Of a DNA stretch of 64,000 nucleotides, positions 1 to 8,651 are shown piece after piece. Source of the DNA: Gammaproteobacteria bacterium (lineage in GTDB: Bacteria; Pseudomonadota; Gammaproteobacteria; JAADGQ01); assembly GCA_021648145.1 (NCBI GenBank), contig JAKITI010000010.1, positions 1-64,000 of the forward strand. Reading direction: 5' to 3'. The translations under genes were made by a program, and so were the position numbers. The first letter of the stretch is position 1. Each line of letters starts with the position of its first letter. The notes beneath the pieces are model-generated. The model was not told the origin of the DNA and made no database searches. It worked only from the letters and a program-made list of their open reading frames with translations.

Positions 1-123
1 AACAGCAAGATTCAGGCAGCCAAAAGGAGGGCTAGAGGCTATCGAAATATTGAAAACTTCATTAATATGATCTACTTTTTATGTGGAAAACTGAAATTCT
101 CCTCTCCACTCGATCTGGCATAG
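1..123 (+). pseudogene. ISL3-type transposase, C-terminal remnant
   Basis: Frame 1 is open from the window edge to a TAG at 121-123 and encodes 40 residues. These include AAKRRARGYRN followed by FINMIYFLCGKLKF, which resembles the C-terminal end of ISL3-family (DDE) transposases. The start lies outside the window, so I cannot tell whether the upstream part is intact. The last few residues do not look like a normal transposase end, and a tyrosine-recombinase tail begins in another frame at about 114. No terminal inverted repeat of an IS follows the stop. The likeliest reading is a truncated IS joined to other mobile DNA. Confidence 0.6.
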
Positions 124-224
124 ACCCTCTTTTAGGGCACACAGATATTCGAACAACCAGAATGTACGTTAAAACGGATGTGGAGCGTATTAGGAAATTA
201 TTATTGCAAGTGGGCGCAGGATAA
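114..224 (+). pseudogene. Tyrosine recombinase (integrase) C-terminal remnant
   Basis: In a frame different from the transposase tail, 114-224 encodes a 36-residue tail. It contains SGID followed directly by PLLGHTDIRTTRMY and ends in a TAA at 222-224. LLGH-D-I-TT-Y is the signature of the catalytic end of tyrosine recombinases: the His of LGH and the nucleophilic Tyr. The residues normally found between SGID and LLGH are partly missing, and the rest of the protein is absent. This is a dead fragment. It lies about 380 bases beyond the 3' end of tRNA-Leu, where island integrases often sit. Confidence 0.55.
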
Positions 225-276
225 GATATTCACAACTCAAGGTGTTTGTAGCCTTCTGGCTGGGAGGGTGGATACG

Positions 277-468
277 CAGGGCAATCGGGGTTAAATAAAT
301 TTAAAATCAATGAGTTACATGTTGAGGCATGAAATAATGTCTGCATTTGGTTATATTTCCAACTAATTCTGACCATAATTCTCCAAAACTTGATATAAGT
401 TCTGGTTTATTGTAAATGTCAAGCTCATAACTCATTGATAGTTTGTAAATTTAAGCCCGATTGCCCTG
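277..468. mobile_element. MITE-like element with 41-bp terminal inverted repeats
   Basis: A 192-bp element begins CAGGGCAATCGGG and ends with its complement CCCGATTGCCCTG. The two ends match over about 41 bases: 13 identical, one mismatch, TTAAAT, a 9-base divergent block, then ATCAATGAGTTA. It is flanked by a perfect 10-base direct repeat GGTGGATACG (267-276 and 469-478), which looks like a target-site duplication. The interior has no convincing ORF. Long TIRs, a 10-bp duplication and no transposase fit a non-autonomous IS derivative; the duplication length suits IS4-type elements, but the family is inferred only. Confidence 0.75.
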
Positions 469-478
469 GGTGGATACG

Positions 479-607
479 GGATTTAGGTATTATTATATTT
501 TGATTTGTGCTATATAATGATTTCTTTCAACAATATCAATAGAGAGTGTAACTGAAATTTTAACATATTTTGAAAGGGGATTGGTCTGTGTCTCTTTATA
601 ATATTAA
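479..607. other. Intergenic stretch between MITE and tRNA-Leu
   Basis: AT-rich DNA with no supported gene. It would receive readthrough from the minus-strand tRNA-Leu. I see no convincing hairpin plus T-run terminator here. Confidence 0.5.
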
Positions 608-694
608 TGGTGCCGAGAGAGAGAATCGAACTCTCACTCCCGCGTGGGAACCGGATTTTGAATCCGGCGCGTCTACCAGTTCCGCCACCTCGGC
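608..694 (-). tRNA. tRNA-Leu (CAA)
   Basis: Read on the minus strand this folds as an 87-nt class II tRNA. The acceptor GCCGAGG pairs with TCTCGGC (one G-T pair), the discriminator is A, and CCA is encoded at 608-610. The anticodon loop TTCAAAA gives anticodon CAA, decoding UUG. A long variable arm and the T-loop GTTCGATTC are present. It follows tRNA-Thr by 24 bases on the same strand and probably shares its promoter. Its 3' end faces the integrase, MITE and transposase remnants. Confidence 0.95.
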
Positions 695-718
695 ATCAAA
701 CATTTACATGCAAAAAAA

Positions 719-794
719 TGGAGCTGGCGATAAGAATCGAACTTACGACCGGCTGATTACAAATCAGCTGCTCTACCAACTGAGCTACGCCAGC
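719..794 (-). tRNA. tRNA-Thr (TGT)
   Basis: A 76-nt tRNA on the minus strand. The acceptor GCTGGCG pairs with CGCCAGC, and CCA is encoded at 719-721. The anticodon loop TTTGTAA gives UGU, decoding ACA. The D-arm TAGCTCAGTTGGTAGAGCA and the T-loop GTTCGATTC are typical. It is first in a two-tRNA unit followed by tRNA-Leu. Confidence 0.95.
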
Positions 795-823
795 TTATTT
801 AAGCTTCCCCGAAGAGAATGCGC

Positions 824-852
824 ATTCTATTTGCTCTCTATCTTAAAAGCAA
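824..852 (-). promoter_or_regulatory. Sigma-70 promoter of the tRNA-Thr/tRNA-Leu unit
   Basis: On the minus strand, TTGCTT (847-852) and TAGAAT (824-829) are separated by exactly 17 bases. A GC-rich discriminator (GCGCA) follows, and transcription would start about 22 bases before tRNA-Thr. The spacing and discriminator resemble stable-RNA promoters. The -10 box is part of a 14-bp palindrome at 815-828. Confidence 0.65.
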
Positions 853-856
853 TACT

Positions 857-1621
857 TTATTTACAGTTTATGACTTGTTTTTTAATTTCTGGGGATTTTT
901 TAAAGAGGCGTGCCCATTCAGGTGACAAACGATCTGTTTTATCGATATCATAAGCATTGAGCCAGTATTGATCGCTATCACGGTAACGATCTGCTATTTT
1001 CACACTGAACCCCTTTTGAGTCATCGCTTTCTGATGCCTCTTTGCACCACTCTGTATTGAAAACACCCCGAGAGAAATGGCATTTTCATATTCGCCTTGA
1101 CGAATAATAGCGCTATCATTGATATTTTGCATTTTTAGCCCTTGCAACATCTCACGCGCTTCTGCTTTAGAAGGCAAAGGTGGAATATATACGCGGTAAC
1201 CGATATGAACAGGCTCACTAATAGTACGTTGATTCACTTTAATTCCCAAGTACATCAATTCATTCATCACTTTTTTTGCTTTATTTTTCTCTGCAAAAGG
1301 CCCCAGTTTGTAACACATATTTTGATCAGCGACCAATACATCATTATTAACAGGCAGGGAAGTATCAGAATAAATAACAACCTCTTTTATTTTTGAAGTG
1401 ATTGTGTCTGAGGCCGTTTCACTGCTTTTACTACTCTCTTGATTGATTTCACCTTGCTGACTGGCCTTGGCTTTATCTGCTTCACTCAAAAGCACCAAGC
1501 TTTGAGTGCTATCACTGATAGTCTGAGACTGTCTCATCACCTGATCATCAGAAGTACCAAGTTGCCACCACAAAAAAAACAGCACATTTATCACTAATAA
1601 AACTAAAAATAACCGCTTCAT
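857..1621 (-). CDS. SPOR-domain inner-membrane protein
   Basis: A 254-residue protein with a short cytoplasmic start, one membrane anchor (about residues 3-20, rich in L, V and F, ending at WWQLG) and a low-complexity Ser/Glu/Ala periplasmic linker. A C-terminal region has the repeated sequence pattern of SPOR domains (peptidoglycan-binding fold that recognises denuded glycan at division sites). I start at the ATG at 1621, preceded by AGAGG, rather than at an in-frame TTG at 1639 directly after the birA stop. It lies 18 bases downstream of birA and is probably cotranscribed with it. In several gammaproteobacteria a type III pantothenate kinase gene (coaX) separates birA from a SPOR gene; it is absent here. 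The function is inferred from family only. Confidence 0.75.
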   Translation of the reverse strand: MKRLFLVLLVINVLFFLWWQLGTSDDQVMRQSQTISDSTQSLVLLSEADKAKASQQGEINQESSKSSETASDTITSKIKEVVIYSDTSLPVNNDVLVADQNMCYKLGPFAEKNKAKKVMNELMYLGIKVNQRTISEPVHIGYRVYIPPLPSKAEAREMLQGLKMQNINDSAIIRQGEYENAISLGVFSIQSGAKRHQKAMTQKGFSVKIADRYRDSDQYWLNAYDIDKTDRLSPEWARLFKKSPEIKKQVINCK

Positions 1622-1639
1622 ATAACCTCTAGAGACCAA

Positions 1640-2614
1640 TCAACAAGTTCTTAAACTCACTTCACCACTTTGATAAAAACCAGTTTTACCCTCTGATTCA
1701 AAGACTAATGCGCCCGTCTCATCCACACCTCGTGATATACCATAAATATTCTTGTCATATATATTCAACACAGCTGCAGAGCCATTCATCATATCCATAG
1801 ATCTCCAACGCTCCAAAAAAGATGACAAACCAGAGCTTTGATACAACAAAACCGTTTCTATCAATTTTTCTAATAAAATCGAAGCAAGTTGATTACGTGA
1901 CACCGTTTTACCCAGAGCTGTTTCCAGATCAACCCATGCTTGATCTATTTCATCCGCAGAATGTTCAGGCATCCGTATATTCAGACCCACCCCAATCACA
2001 ACATCGCTGACACCAACCACCTCTCCTGTGACTTCCAATAATATACCGGCTAACTTCCTCTCTTTCCATAAAATATCATTGGGCCACTTAACCGAAATAC
2101 CTTTCAACCCGACTGACCGCAAAGCATCAGCCACAGCGACAGCAATGGCTAAACTTAGACCACCCAACTGTACCGGACTGAGTGAAAACTGCCAATACAA
2201 AGATAAGTATAGATTAGATGCAAACGGTGATATCCATTGACGACCACGCCGACCTCGACCCGCACTTTGAAATTCAGCCAAGCAAACCGAACCACTTTCA
2301 ATGGACTCTTGCTGCACCTGCAACATTAAGTAGCTATTTGTGGAATCAATTTCAGAATGTATTTCAACAGAAGAAAGGAAAAGGCGTAAGTCAGGGCAAA
2401 CCCCAACCATAATACGCTTTTGGTCTAATAATTCTATAGGGTTCTCAAGACGATAACCCTTCCCTGGCACAGCATAAAAATGAACCCCCCAACACTGAGT
2501 CAGTATTTTTAAATGTTTCCATACCGCAGCGCGACTTATACCTAAAGCTTCACCCAATGCCTCACCCGAGTGAAAAGAGCCATCAGATAAAATAGACAGA
2601 AGCCGAAGCCGCAT
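1640..2614 (-). CDS. birA: Bifunctional biotin--protein ligase / biotin operon repressor BirA
   Basis: A 324-residue BirA. An N-terminal winged helix-turn-helix (about residues 1-65, including SRAAVWKHL) binds the biotin operator. The central catalytic domain has the biotinoyl-AMP loop GRGRRGRQW and the KWPNDI motif, and a small C-terminal SH3-like domain follows. It activates biotin with ATP and transfers it to the carboxyl-carrier subunit of acetyl-CoA carboxylase. The length and both motifs match the bifunctional class I/II enzyme, so it probably also represses biotin synthesis genes, none of which are in this window. It is 12 bases downstream of fabB, so ligase and fatty-acid genes may share a transcript. 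Confidence 0.95.
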   Translation of the reverse strand: MRLRLLSILSDGSFHSGEALGEALGISRAAVWKHLKILTQCWGVHFYAVPGKGYRLENPIELLDQKRIMVGVCPDLRLFLSSVEIHSEIDSTNSYLMLQVQQESIESGSVCLAEFQSAGRGRRGRQWISPFASNLYLSLYWQFSLSPVQLGGLSLAIAVAVADALRSVGLKGISVKWPNDILWKERKLAGILLEVTGEVVGVSDVVIGVGLNIRMPEHSADEIDQAWVDLETALGKTVSRNQLASILLEKLIETVLLYQSSGLSSFLERWRSMDMMNGSAAVLNIYDKNIYGISRGVDETGALVFESEGKTGFYQSGEVSLRTC

Positions 2615-2626
2615 AAAATAATATAA

Positions 2627-3844
2627 TTAATCTTTATAGCGCTGAAACACCAAACTTGCATTGGTTCCACCGAAACCAAAGCTGTTTGACAATACCGTAT
2701 TTAAATTTGCATTATTGATACGCACCCGTACCACATTAATACCTGCTGCTCCTTCATCCAGGTTTTTGATGTTAGCTGAAGCCGCAATAAAATTATTCTC
2801 CATCATCAATAAACTATAGATGGCTTCATTGACACCTGCCGCACCCAAGGAGTGACCTGTCAAAGATTTTGTGGAAGAAACCGCAGGTGTTTTATCGCCA
2901 AATTGTGCTTTAATAGCCTCCAGCTCTCGGATATCACCTGCAGGCGTACTTGTACCGTGGGCATTAATGTAGTCAATCGAACCGTCAACAGTAGCCAGTG
3001 CTTGTGCCATGCAGCGCACCGCCCCTTCGCCCGAAGGTTGCACCATATCGTAGCCATCAGAAGTCGCACCATAGCCGACTAATTCTGCATATATTTTAGC
3101 GCCACGACGCTTAGCGTGCTCAAGCTCCTCAACCACCAAAGTACCACCGCCACCAGAAATAACAAAGCCATCACGATCAGCATCATAGGCACGTGAGGCT
3201 GATTCAGGATTATCATTATACTTGGAAGAGAGTGCCCCCATAGCATCGAACATCATGGAGCCTTCCCAGCCCAACTCTTCACCGCCTCCGGCAAAAACCA
3301 AGTCTTGCTTGCCAAGTTGGATCTGCTCCATCGCATTGCCAATACAATGGGCGCTGGTAGAGCAGGCCGAACTAATGGAGTAATTTACGCCCTTGATTTT
3401 AAAGGCTGTGGCCAGAGTGGCTGAAGTAGTGCTACCCATGGTTTTAGTTACCATGTAGGGGCCAATGCGACGAACACCCTTACTACGCAGGATATCGGCG
3501 GCTGCAACAATATTGGCGTGAGAAGCACCACCAGAACCCATGATCAAGCCCGTACGCGGATTTGAAACCTGCTCTTCAGACAACCCAGCATCTTCGATAG
3601 CCTGCCGCATAGCAATGTAGTTATACGCAGCAGCATCCCCCATAAAGCGTAGTATTTTACGATCAATTAAAGCTTTCGTGTCACAATTCAATGAACCATG
3701 AACATGAGAACGAAAACCCAGATCAGCATATTCCTGGCAAAATTCAATACCAGAACGCCCCGCTTTCAGCGACTCTGTCACCTCTTGTTTATTATTGCCA
3801 ATACTAGAAACAACACCTAAACCGGTAATTACTACGCGCTTCAC
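2627..3844 (-). CDS. fabB: 3-oxoacyl-ACP synthase I FabB
   Basis: A 405-residue ketoacyl synthase. The Cys-His-His triad is visible: Cys161 in SSACSTSAH, His near 296 in [11 protein letters not shown] and His near 331 in TGHSLGAAG. It elongates cis-3-decenoyl-ACP made by FabA and is therefore needed for unsaturated fatty acids. The GTG start at 3844 is preceded by AGAGGAA. The gene lies 27 bases downstream of fabA on the same strand, the usual gammaproteobacterial fabA-fabB pair. Length and sequence match FabB rather than FabF. Confidence 0.96.
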   Translation of the reverse strand: MKRVVITGLGVVSSIGNNKQEVTESLKAGRSGIEFCQEYADLGFRSHVHGSLNCDTKALIDRKILRFMGDAAAYNYIAMRQAIEDAGLSEEQVSNPRTGLIMGSGGASHANIVAAADILRSKGVRRIGPYMVTKTMGSTTSATLATAFKIKGVNYSISSACSTSAHCIGNAMEQIQLGKQDLVFAGGGEELGWEGSMMFDAMGALSSKYNDNPESASRAYDADRDGFVISGGGGTLVVEELEHAKRRGAKIYAELVGYGATSDGYDMVQPSGEGAVRCMAQALATVDGSIDYINAHGTSTPAGDIRELEAIKAQFGDKTPAVSSTKSLTGHSLGAAGVNEAIYSLLMMENNFIAASANIKNLDEGAAGINVVRVRINNANLNTVLSNSFGFGGTNASLVFQRYKD

Positions 3845-3871
3845 TAGGAATTCCTCTTAAATTTAGACTTT

Positions 3872-4381
3872 TTATTCTGTAGACGTAAACAGACCTACAC
3901 GAAGATCTTTTGCAGTATAAATCACACTTCCATCCACTTCCATTTCAGCATCAGCGACGCCCATAACCAATCTGCGCATAATTACACGCTTTATGTTAAT
4001 TTTATAGGTCACTAATTTATTCTCGGGTTTCACCTGCCCAGTAAATTTCACTTCACCCGAACCCAAAGCGCGCCCACGTCCAAGACCCCCTTTCCAACCG
4101 AGGTAGAAACCGACCAGCTGCCACATTGCATCCAATCCTAAACATCCTGGCATGACAGGATCTCCGGGAAAATGACAATCAAAAAACCATAAGTCTGGCT
4201 TTATATCGAGCTCTGCTATCAACTCACCTTTACCATGCTCACCGCCACTTTCCGAGACCTTAATAATGCGATCAAGCATCAACATAGGAGGCGCAGGCAA
4301 TAGTGCGTTGCCAGGACCAAAAATCTCACCTCGTCCACATTGCAATAATTCTTCGTATGTATAACTTTCTTGTTTTTCCAT
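3872..4381 (-). CDS. fabA: 3-hydroxydecanoyl-ACP dehydratase/isomerase FabA
   Basis: A 169-residue hot-dog fold enzyme. The catalytic His70 ([12 protein letters not shown]) and Asp84 (LGLDAMWQL) fall at the same positions as in the E. coli enzyme. It dehydrates 3-hydroxydecanoyl-ACP and isomerises trans-2- to cis-3-decenoyl-ACP, the branch point to unsaturated fatty acids. It is the first gene of a minus-strand fabA-fabB-birA-SPOR run and is divergent from the bepA-like gene. I did not recognise a FadR or FabR operator in the short upstream gap. Confidence 0.97.
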   Translation of the reverse strand: MEKQESYTYEELLQCGRGEIFGPGNALLPAPPMLMLDRIIKVSESGGEHGKGELIAELDIKPDLWFFDCHFPGDPVMPGCLGLDAMWQLVGFYLGWKGGLGRGRALGSGEVKFTGQVKPENKLVTYKINIKRVIMRRLVMGVADAEMEVDGSVIYTAKDLRVGLFTSTE

Positions 4382-4490
4382 TGTCTTATGTCAATTAATT
4401 AAGAGGAAAATGTAGAATTTAATAATTTCACACATCATAATAATTTTAGCGCCGAAGTCTATCATACTCACTTTAAACTTGCCGAACACC

Positions 4491-5966
4491 ATGGAACCTA
4501 TTATTTTGCCTTTAATAGCCTACAAAACACAATGGATACTTTACCTGCTACTTGTTATTTTTTGCTCGCAGAATACAGCCTATGCAAACTCCATTGACCT
4601 ACCCGATATTGGATTGAGTGCAAATAATATCATGACACCCCAGGAAGAACGTAAAATCGGGGAGTCATTTATGCGCCATTTACGCCGTTCAATCAAAATA
4701 ATTGATGATCCAGAAATCAGCGAATATATTAACATGCTCGGTTATCAGTTGGTTGCAAACAGTGATTCTCCCACAGAAAAATATACGTTCTTCATCATCG
4801 AAGATCCCAGCATTAATGCCTTTGCCGCCCCTGGCGGTTACATAGGAATCAATTCAGGATTATTATTAGCCACACAATCTGAAAGTGAGCTTGCCGCAGT
4901 ACTCGCGCATGAAATTGCTCACATCACGCAGCGTCACCTAATACGATCTTTGGAAAAAAGAGGCCAAATGAACCTTGCTACTGTCGCTGCCATTATTGCA
5001 GCGATTGCGCTTAGCAGCCAGGATGGCCAAGCAAGCCAAGCCGTATTAATGTCCACCATCGCGGGCCAGGCACAAGCACAGATAAATTTTACTCGAGTGC
5101 ATGAAAAAGAGGCCGACCGTGTCGGGATGCCTCTATTGGCACGCGCGGGATTTGATCCACGCAGTATGCCTCTATTTTTTGAACGACTGCATCAAGCCAG
5201 CCGTTATTACGAAAACAGTGCGCCAGCATTCCTGCAGACACACCCAGTCACACTTGATCGTATTACAGATTCACGTAACCGCGCAGTGCAATACCCTAAA
5301 ATAACTAAAAACAAGAGCCACATGTACGCTACGATGCGCAACAAACTCTATATCGTGACTCATGCTGACCCCAAACAAGCAATCGACTACTTCCAGGCAG
5401 CGCTAAAAGAGAAACCAACAGATGAAAATCACTATGGGTACGCCCTGGCACTACGGTCTAATGGTCAATACACTGATTCGCGTGCCGAACTCAAAAAATT
5501 AATAGAAAAAGAGCCGCATCGCATCAGTTACCTCATAGCACTTGCACAGACCGAGAATATAGAAAAGAAAACCAACAAAGCACTTCAAATATACAAAACA
5601 GCTCTTGATTTTTCTCCTCACAACCACCCTCTGACTATTTATTATAGCAAGGTGCTACTGCAATCAGGCCAAAGTAAACAAGCACGCAAAATTTTATACG
5701 AACACGCAAAACGACACCCCAACGACCCTCTCATTTATAAATTACTTGCACGCGCTGAAAGCGAAACTGGACTTTTAACAGAGGCTCACCAATCACTCGC
5801 AACTTTTTTTCACCTGAGTGGAGAGACCCTAGAATCAATCAGACACCTTGAAATCGCATTCAAACTCACCTCAACAGCTGATATCTATCAACGCCTTCGT
5901 ATCGAAAACCGCTTGAAAGAGTTGAAAAAAGAGGTGAAAATCGAAAAAGAACACAAAGAGCATTAA
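4491..5966 (+). CDS. bepA: BepA-type M48 metalloprotease with TPR domain
   Basis: A 491-residue periplasmic protein. It has a signal peptide (hydrophobic stretch ending near AYANS), an M48 catalytic domain with zinc motif HEIAH at about residues 140-144 and a downstream glutamate ligand in HEKEADR, then a C-terminal half of tetratricopeptide-like helical repeats. In E. coli BepA degrades or chaperones stalled LptD and BamA at the outer membrane. Domain order and length match BepA. I start at the ATG at 4491 rather than the in-frame TTG at 4479. A second M48 gene lies 1.8 kb downstream on the other strand. pyrE follows after a 57-base gap. Confidence 0.88.
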   Translation: MEPIILPLIAYKTQWILYLLLVIFCSQNTAYANSIDLPDIGLSANNIMTPQEERKIGESFMRHLRRSIKIIDDPEISEYINMLGYQLVANSDSPTEKYTFFIIEDPSINAFAAPGGYIGINSGLLLATQSESELAAVLAHEIAHITQRHLIRSLEKRGQMNLATVAAIIAAIALSSQDGQASQAVLMSTIAGQAQAQINFTRVHEKEADRVGMPLLARAGFDPRSMPLFFERLHQASRYYENSAPAFLQTHPVTLDRITDSRNRAVQYPKITKNKSHMYATMRNKLYIVTHADPKQAIDYFQAALKEKPTDENHYGYALALRSNGQYTDSRAELKKLIEKEPHRISYLIALAQTENIEKKTNKALQIYKTALDFSPHNHPLTIYYSKVLLQSGQSKQARKILYEHAKRHPNDPLIYKLLARAESETGLLTEAHQSLATFFHLSGETLESIRHLEIAFKLTSTADIYQRLRIENRLKELKKEVKIEKEHKEH

Positions 5967-6023
5967 TAAATGCGATAAAATACGACTTAATTGATTACCA
6001 AGTTCAGGAAACAAGCTACCCTC

Positions 6024-6665
6024 ATGCAAGATTACAAAAAAGAGTTCATTGATTTTGCGATTAGCACAAAAGTGCTCTGTTTTGGTCAATTTGAACTCAA
6101 GTCTGGCCGTATCAGCCCTTACTTTTTCAACAGTGGCCTGTTCGACAGCGGAGCAGCCATCGCACGTTTAGGTCGTTACTATGCTGCTGCTATTGAAGAT
6201 TCAAACATTGATTATGACCAGCTTTTTGGCCCTGCCTACAAAGGCATTCCTCTCGCGGTCACTACAGCCTGTGCACTTGCAGACTATCACCACAAAGACA
6301 TCGCTTATTCGTTTAACCGAAAAGAAGCCAAAAACCATGGTGAAGGGGGCACAATTGTGGGCGCACCACTCGCAAAAAAGGTATTAATTATTGATGATGT
6401 CATTTCAGCCGGTACTTCAGTGCGTGAATCTGTTGATATTATTAGTGCGGCAAATGCTCAAACTGCTGGTGTGATCATCGCACTGGACCGTCAGGAACGC
6501 GGCCAAGGCGACACCTCAGCGATTCAGGAAGTTGAAAAGAGCTTCAACATCAAAGTCGCCAATATTATTAATCTCAGCGACCTGATTGAATATCTATCTG
6601 CCCAATCTGAAATGAAACAAGCCTTGAAAAATATTTGTAACTACCAAAAACAATATGGTATTTGA
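6024..6665 (+). CDS. pyrE: Orotate phosphoribosyltransferase PyrE
   Basis: A 213-residue enzyme, the same length as E. coli PyrE. It joins orotate to PRPP to give orotidine monophosphate in pyrimidine synthesis. Visible motifs are [14 protein letters not shown] near the N-terminus, FGPAYKGIP, the flexible-loop [13 protein letters not shown] and the PRPP-binding [13 protein letters not shown]. The ATG at 6024 has AGGAAA upstream and gives the canonical N-terminus; an upstream TTG would add 11 residues with no match. Its stop overlaps the TTG start of the following glycosyltransferase. Confidence 0.96.
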   Translation: MQDYKKEFIDFAISTKVLCFGQFELKSGRISPYFFNSGLFDSGAAIARLGRYYAAAIEDSNIDYDQLFGPAYKGIPLAVTTACALADYHHKDIAYSFNRKEAKNHGEGGTIVGAPLAKKVLIIDDVISAGTSVRESVDIISAANAQTAGVIIALDRQERGQGDTSAIQEVEKSFNIKVANIINLSDLIEYLSAQSEMKQALKNICNYQKQYGI

Positions 6666-7756
6666 GCATCCTAAATTCACAGCAAGGCACTTTTACAGTT
6701 TCAATCATTATCCCAACATTAAATGAGATAAAGACGTTACCTTATTTAATTAAATCACTCGCAAAGCAAAAAGGAATAACATTTGAAGTTGTCGTCGCAG
6801 ACGGCGGCAGCCATGATGAAACATTGCAATGGTGCAAACAACAAACCTTTCCATTTCCACTTCGAGCGATCAAAACTCCAAGTGGTCGATCCCGCCAAAT
6901 GAATGCGGCTGCGCATAAGTCGTACGGAGAAGAGTTGCTATTCCTTCATGCAGACTCTGTGATTACAGACAATGACCTATTGGCGCGAGCATATGTTTGT
7001 ATGAAGCAACACCGCAAAAAAAGTTTCCCCAATAATACCGCAGGTCACTTTCCTTTAAAGTTCATACGCACTCAGCATGAATCTTCAACTACAATTGGCG
7101 CATATTATTTTTTTGAAGCGAAAACCAGCCTCAACCGCCTGGATTGCATCAATGGTGATCAAGGCATGTGGCTATCACGCACTTATTTTAAAAAAACAGG
7201 AGGGTTTAACGAAACCCTCCCTTATATGGAAGATGCCCGACTTGCACGGATCATTTTTAAAACCGGCCACTGGATTACACTCCCAGGCTCGCTAGAAACA
7301 TCTGCACGACGATTTGAAAGCGAAGGATTCAAACCACGCCAAATATTAAATGCCCTACTTTGTAATTTTGATACCATAGGAATGACAAGTTTTTTTGGTG
7401 CCGCTGCAAATGCTTATAAAAGCCAAAACCATACAAAGCGACTCGACCTCAAGCCCTTTTTTATCATTGCACACCAAAAAACGTTTGAACAAGGCTTAAA
7501 AAAAGCGGCTATCTATTGGTATAAAACAGGCCAATATATCGCAGATAATGCATGGCAACTTGCCTTTATTTTCGACTGTAAAAATAATCGAAAAAAAAAC
7601 ATAGAGCCCCATAGTATCCATCACCCCATACTCAATTTTTATGACAAATGGTTGGCTCCCATTATTACATCACCATTTGGAGTCATTCCCACCACACTTC
7701 TGGCACTTATTTGGTTTTATAGCTCGATTTTTTTTGGTAGGGTCGGAAAAGCATAA
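6662..7756 (+). CDS. Family 2 glycosyltransferase of the TIGR04283 (arsenosugar-associated) type
   Basis: A 364-residue protein with a GT-A fold start (SIIIPTLNE), the nucleotide-sugar metal motif LFLHADS, then GDQGMWLSR and [11 protein letters not shown]. This combination is typical of the glycosyltransferase family annotated as TIGR04283. The C-terminus carries an extra roughly 120 residues with a hydrophobic segment near the end ([20 protein letters not shown]), so it may be membrane attached. The TTG start at 6662 overlaps the pyrE stop by four bases, which implies translational coupling. The usual TIGR04282 partner is not next to it. The substrate is unknown; the arsenosugar link is a family label, not shown here. 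Confidence 0.7.
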   Translation: MSILNSQQGTFTVSIIIPTLNEIKTLPYLIKSLAKQKGITFEVVVADGGSHDETLQWCKQQTFPFPLRAIKTPSGRSRQMNAAAHKSYGEELLFLHADSVITDNDLLARAYVCMKQHRKKSFPNNTAGHFPLKFIRTQHESSTTIGAYYFFEAKTSLNRLDCINGDQGMWLSRTYFKKTGGFNETLPYMEDARLARIIFKTGHWITLPGSLETSARRFESEGFKPRQILNALLCNFDTIGMTSFFGAAANAYKSQNHTKRLDLKPFFIIAHQKTFEQGLKKAAIYWYKTGQYIADNAWQLAFIFDCKNNRKKNIEPHSIHHPILNFYDKWLAPIITSPFGVIPTTLLALIWFYSSIFFGRVGKA

Positions 7757-7795
7757 CTCTCTGCTTCGCCATGGAATGTAAGATAAATTCACAAA

Positions 7796-8593
7796 TTATT
7801 TGTACTTTTCATACTCTGCCATCGCTTGTGGCATTAACGACTGAATTTGTGATATGCGATTTTCATCCAGTGGATGTGTGCTCAAAAACTCAGGTTGGCT
7901 CTGACCATTTTTATAATTAAAATCACGAAAACGCTGCCAAAACTTTACCGCTTCACGAGGATCATAACCCGCTCTAGCCATATAAATCAGCCCCATCTGA
8001 TCTGCTTCCAGCTCTTGTTTACGTGAATGAGGCAATGCCACCCCTACTTTGGAACTCACGCCATAAGCACTCATGATTAACCCTTGCGTTGCAGCAGACT
8101 GCGTTTGCATCGCTGTTTGAAGTATTTGCCCTCCCAATTGCAACACCAACCCCTGAGAAACACGCTCTGCCCCATGACGAGCCACAGCATGAGCCACTTC
8201 ATGAGCAATCACCGTGGCCATGCCGACCTCATTCAGAGTGATAGGTAATATGCCACTGTAAATACCGACTTTGCCACCTGGCAAGCAGTAGGCATTGGGC
8301 ACATCAGGTGAATCAAACAATACAAACTCCCACTGTGCATTTGGCAACTCTGCGACAGCGGAAATACGTTTTCCAACCGCCTGAATCATACTGTTTTTTG
8401 CAGCATCTTTTGAAATCGGTGTTGAGGCCTTTTGTTTTTCAAACTCACTCAAACCCATCTGAATCTCTTGCGACGGACTGACCAAAAGAAGCTGCGAACG
8501 CCCCGTTTCCGCGACCGTTGTACAACCAAAAACAACCCCGCACAACACCCCTGTAAAAGAAATTTTTATGATTTTTATTGTTACTTTAGCCAC
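7796..8593 (-). CDS. M48 family metalloprotease lipoprotein (LoiP-like)
   Basis: About 265 residues with a lipobox (GVVFGC) after a short hydrophobic start, placing it as a lipoprotein. The M48 catalytic motif HEVAH lies in a hydrophobic helix, and a third zinc ligand is likely in KQELEADQMG. It lacks the TPR half of the BepA-type protein nearby, resembling the small LoiP/YcaL proteases that help outer-membrane protein quality control. I start at the GTG at 8593 because AAGGG lies about 9 bases upstream; a TTG at 8629 or 8599 cannot be excluded. It lies downstream of the metA-type gene on the same strand. Confidence 0.8.
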   Translation of the reverse strand: MAKVTIKIIKISFTGVLCGVVFGCTTVAETGRSQLLLVSPSQEIQMGLSEFEKQKASTPISKDAAKNSMIQAVGKRISAVAELPNAQWEFVLFDSPDVPNAYCLPGGKVGIYSGILPITLNEVGMATVIAHEVAHAVARHGAERVSQGLVLQLGGQILQTAMQTQSAATQGLIMSAYGVSSKVGVALPHSRKQELEADQMGLIYMARAGYDPREAVKFWQRFRDFNYKNGQSQPEFLSTHPLDENRISQIQSLMPQAMAEYEKYK

Positions 8594-8651
8594 AGCCAAT
8601 AACCCTTGCTCTCTACACGGACAGCTCAATATAATAACCTGTGAACGCCCT

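Noticed and set aside
570-953. A 127-codon plus-strand ORF over the tRNA genes
   Set aside because: It runs antisense through tRNA-Leu and tRNA-Thr and into the 3' end of the SPOR gene; no family similarity.
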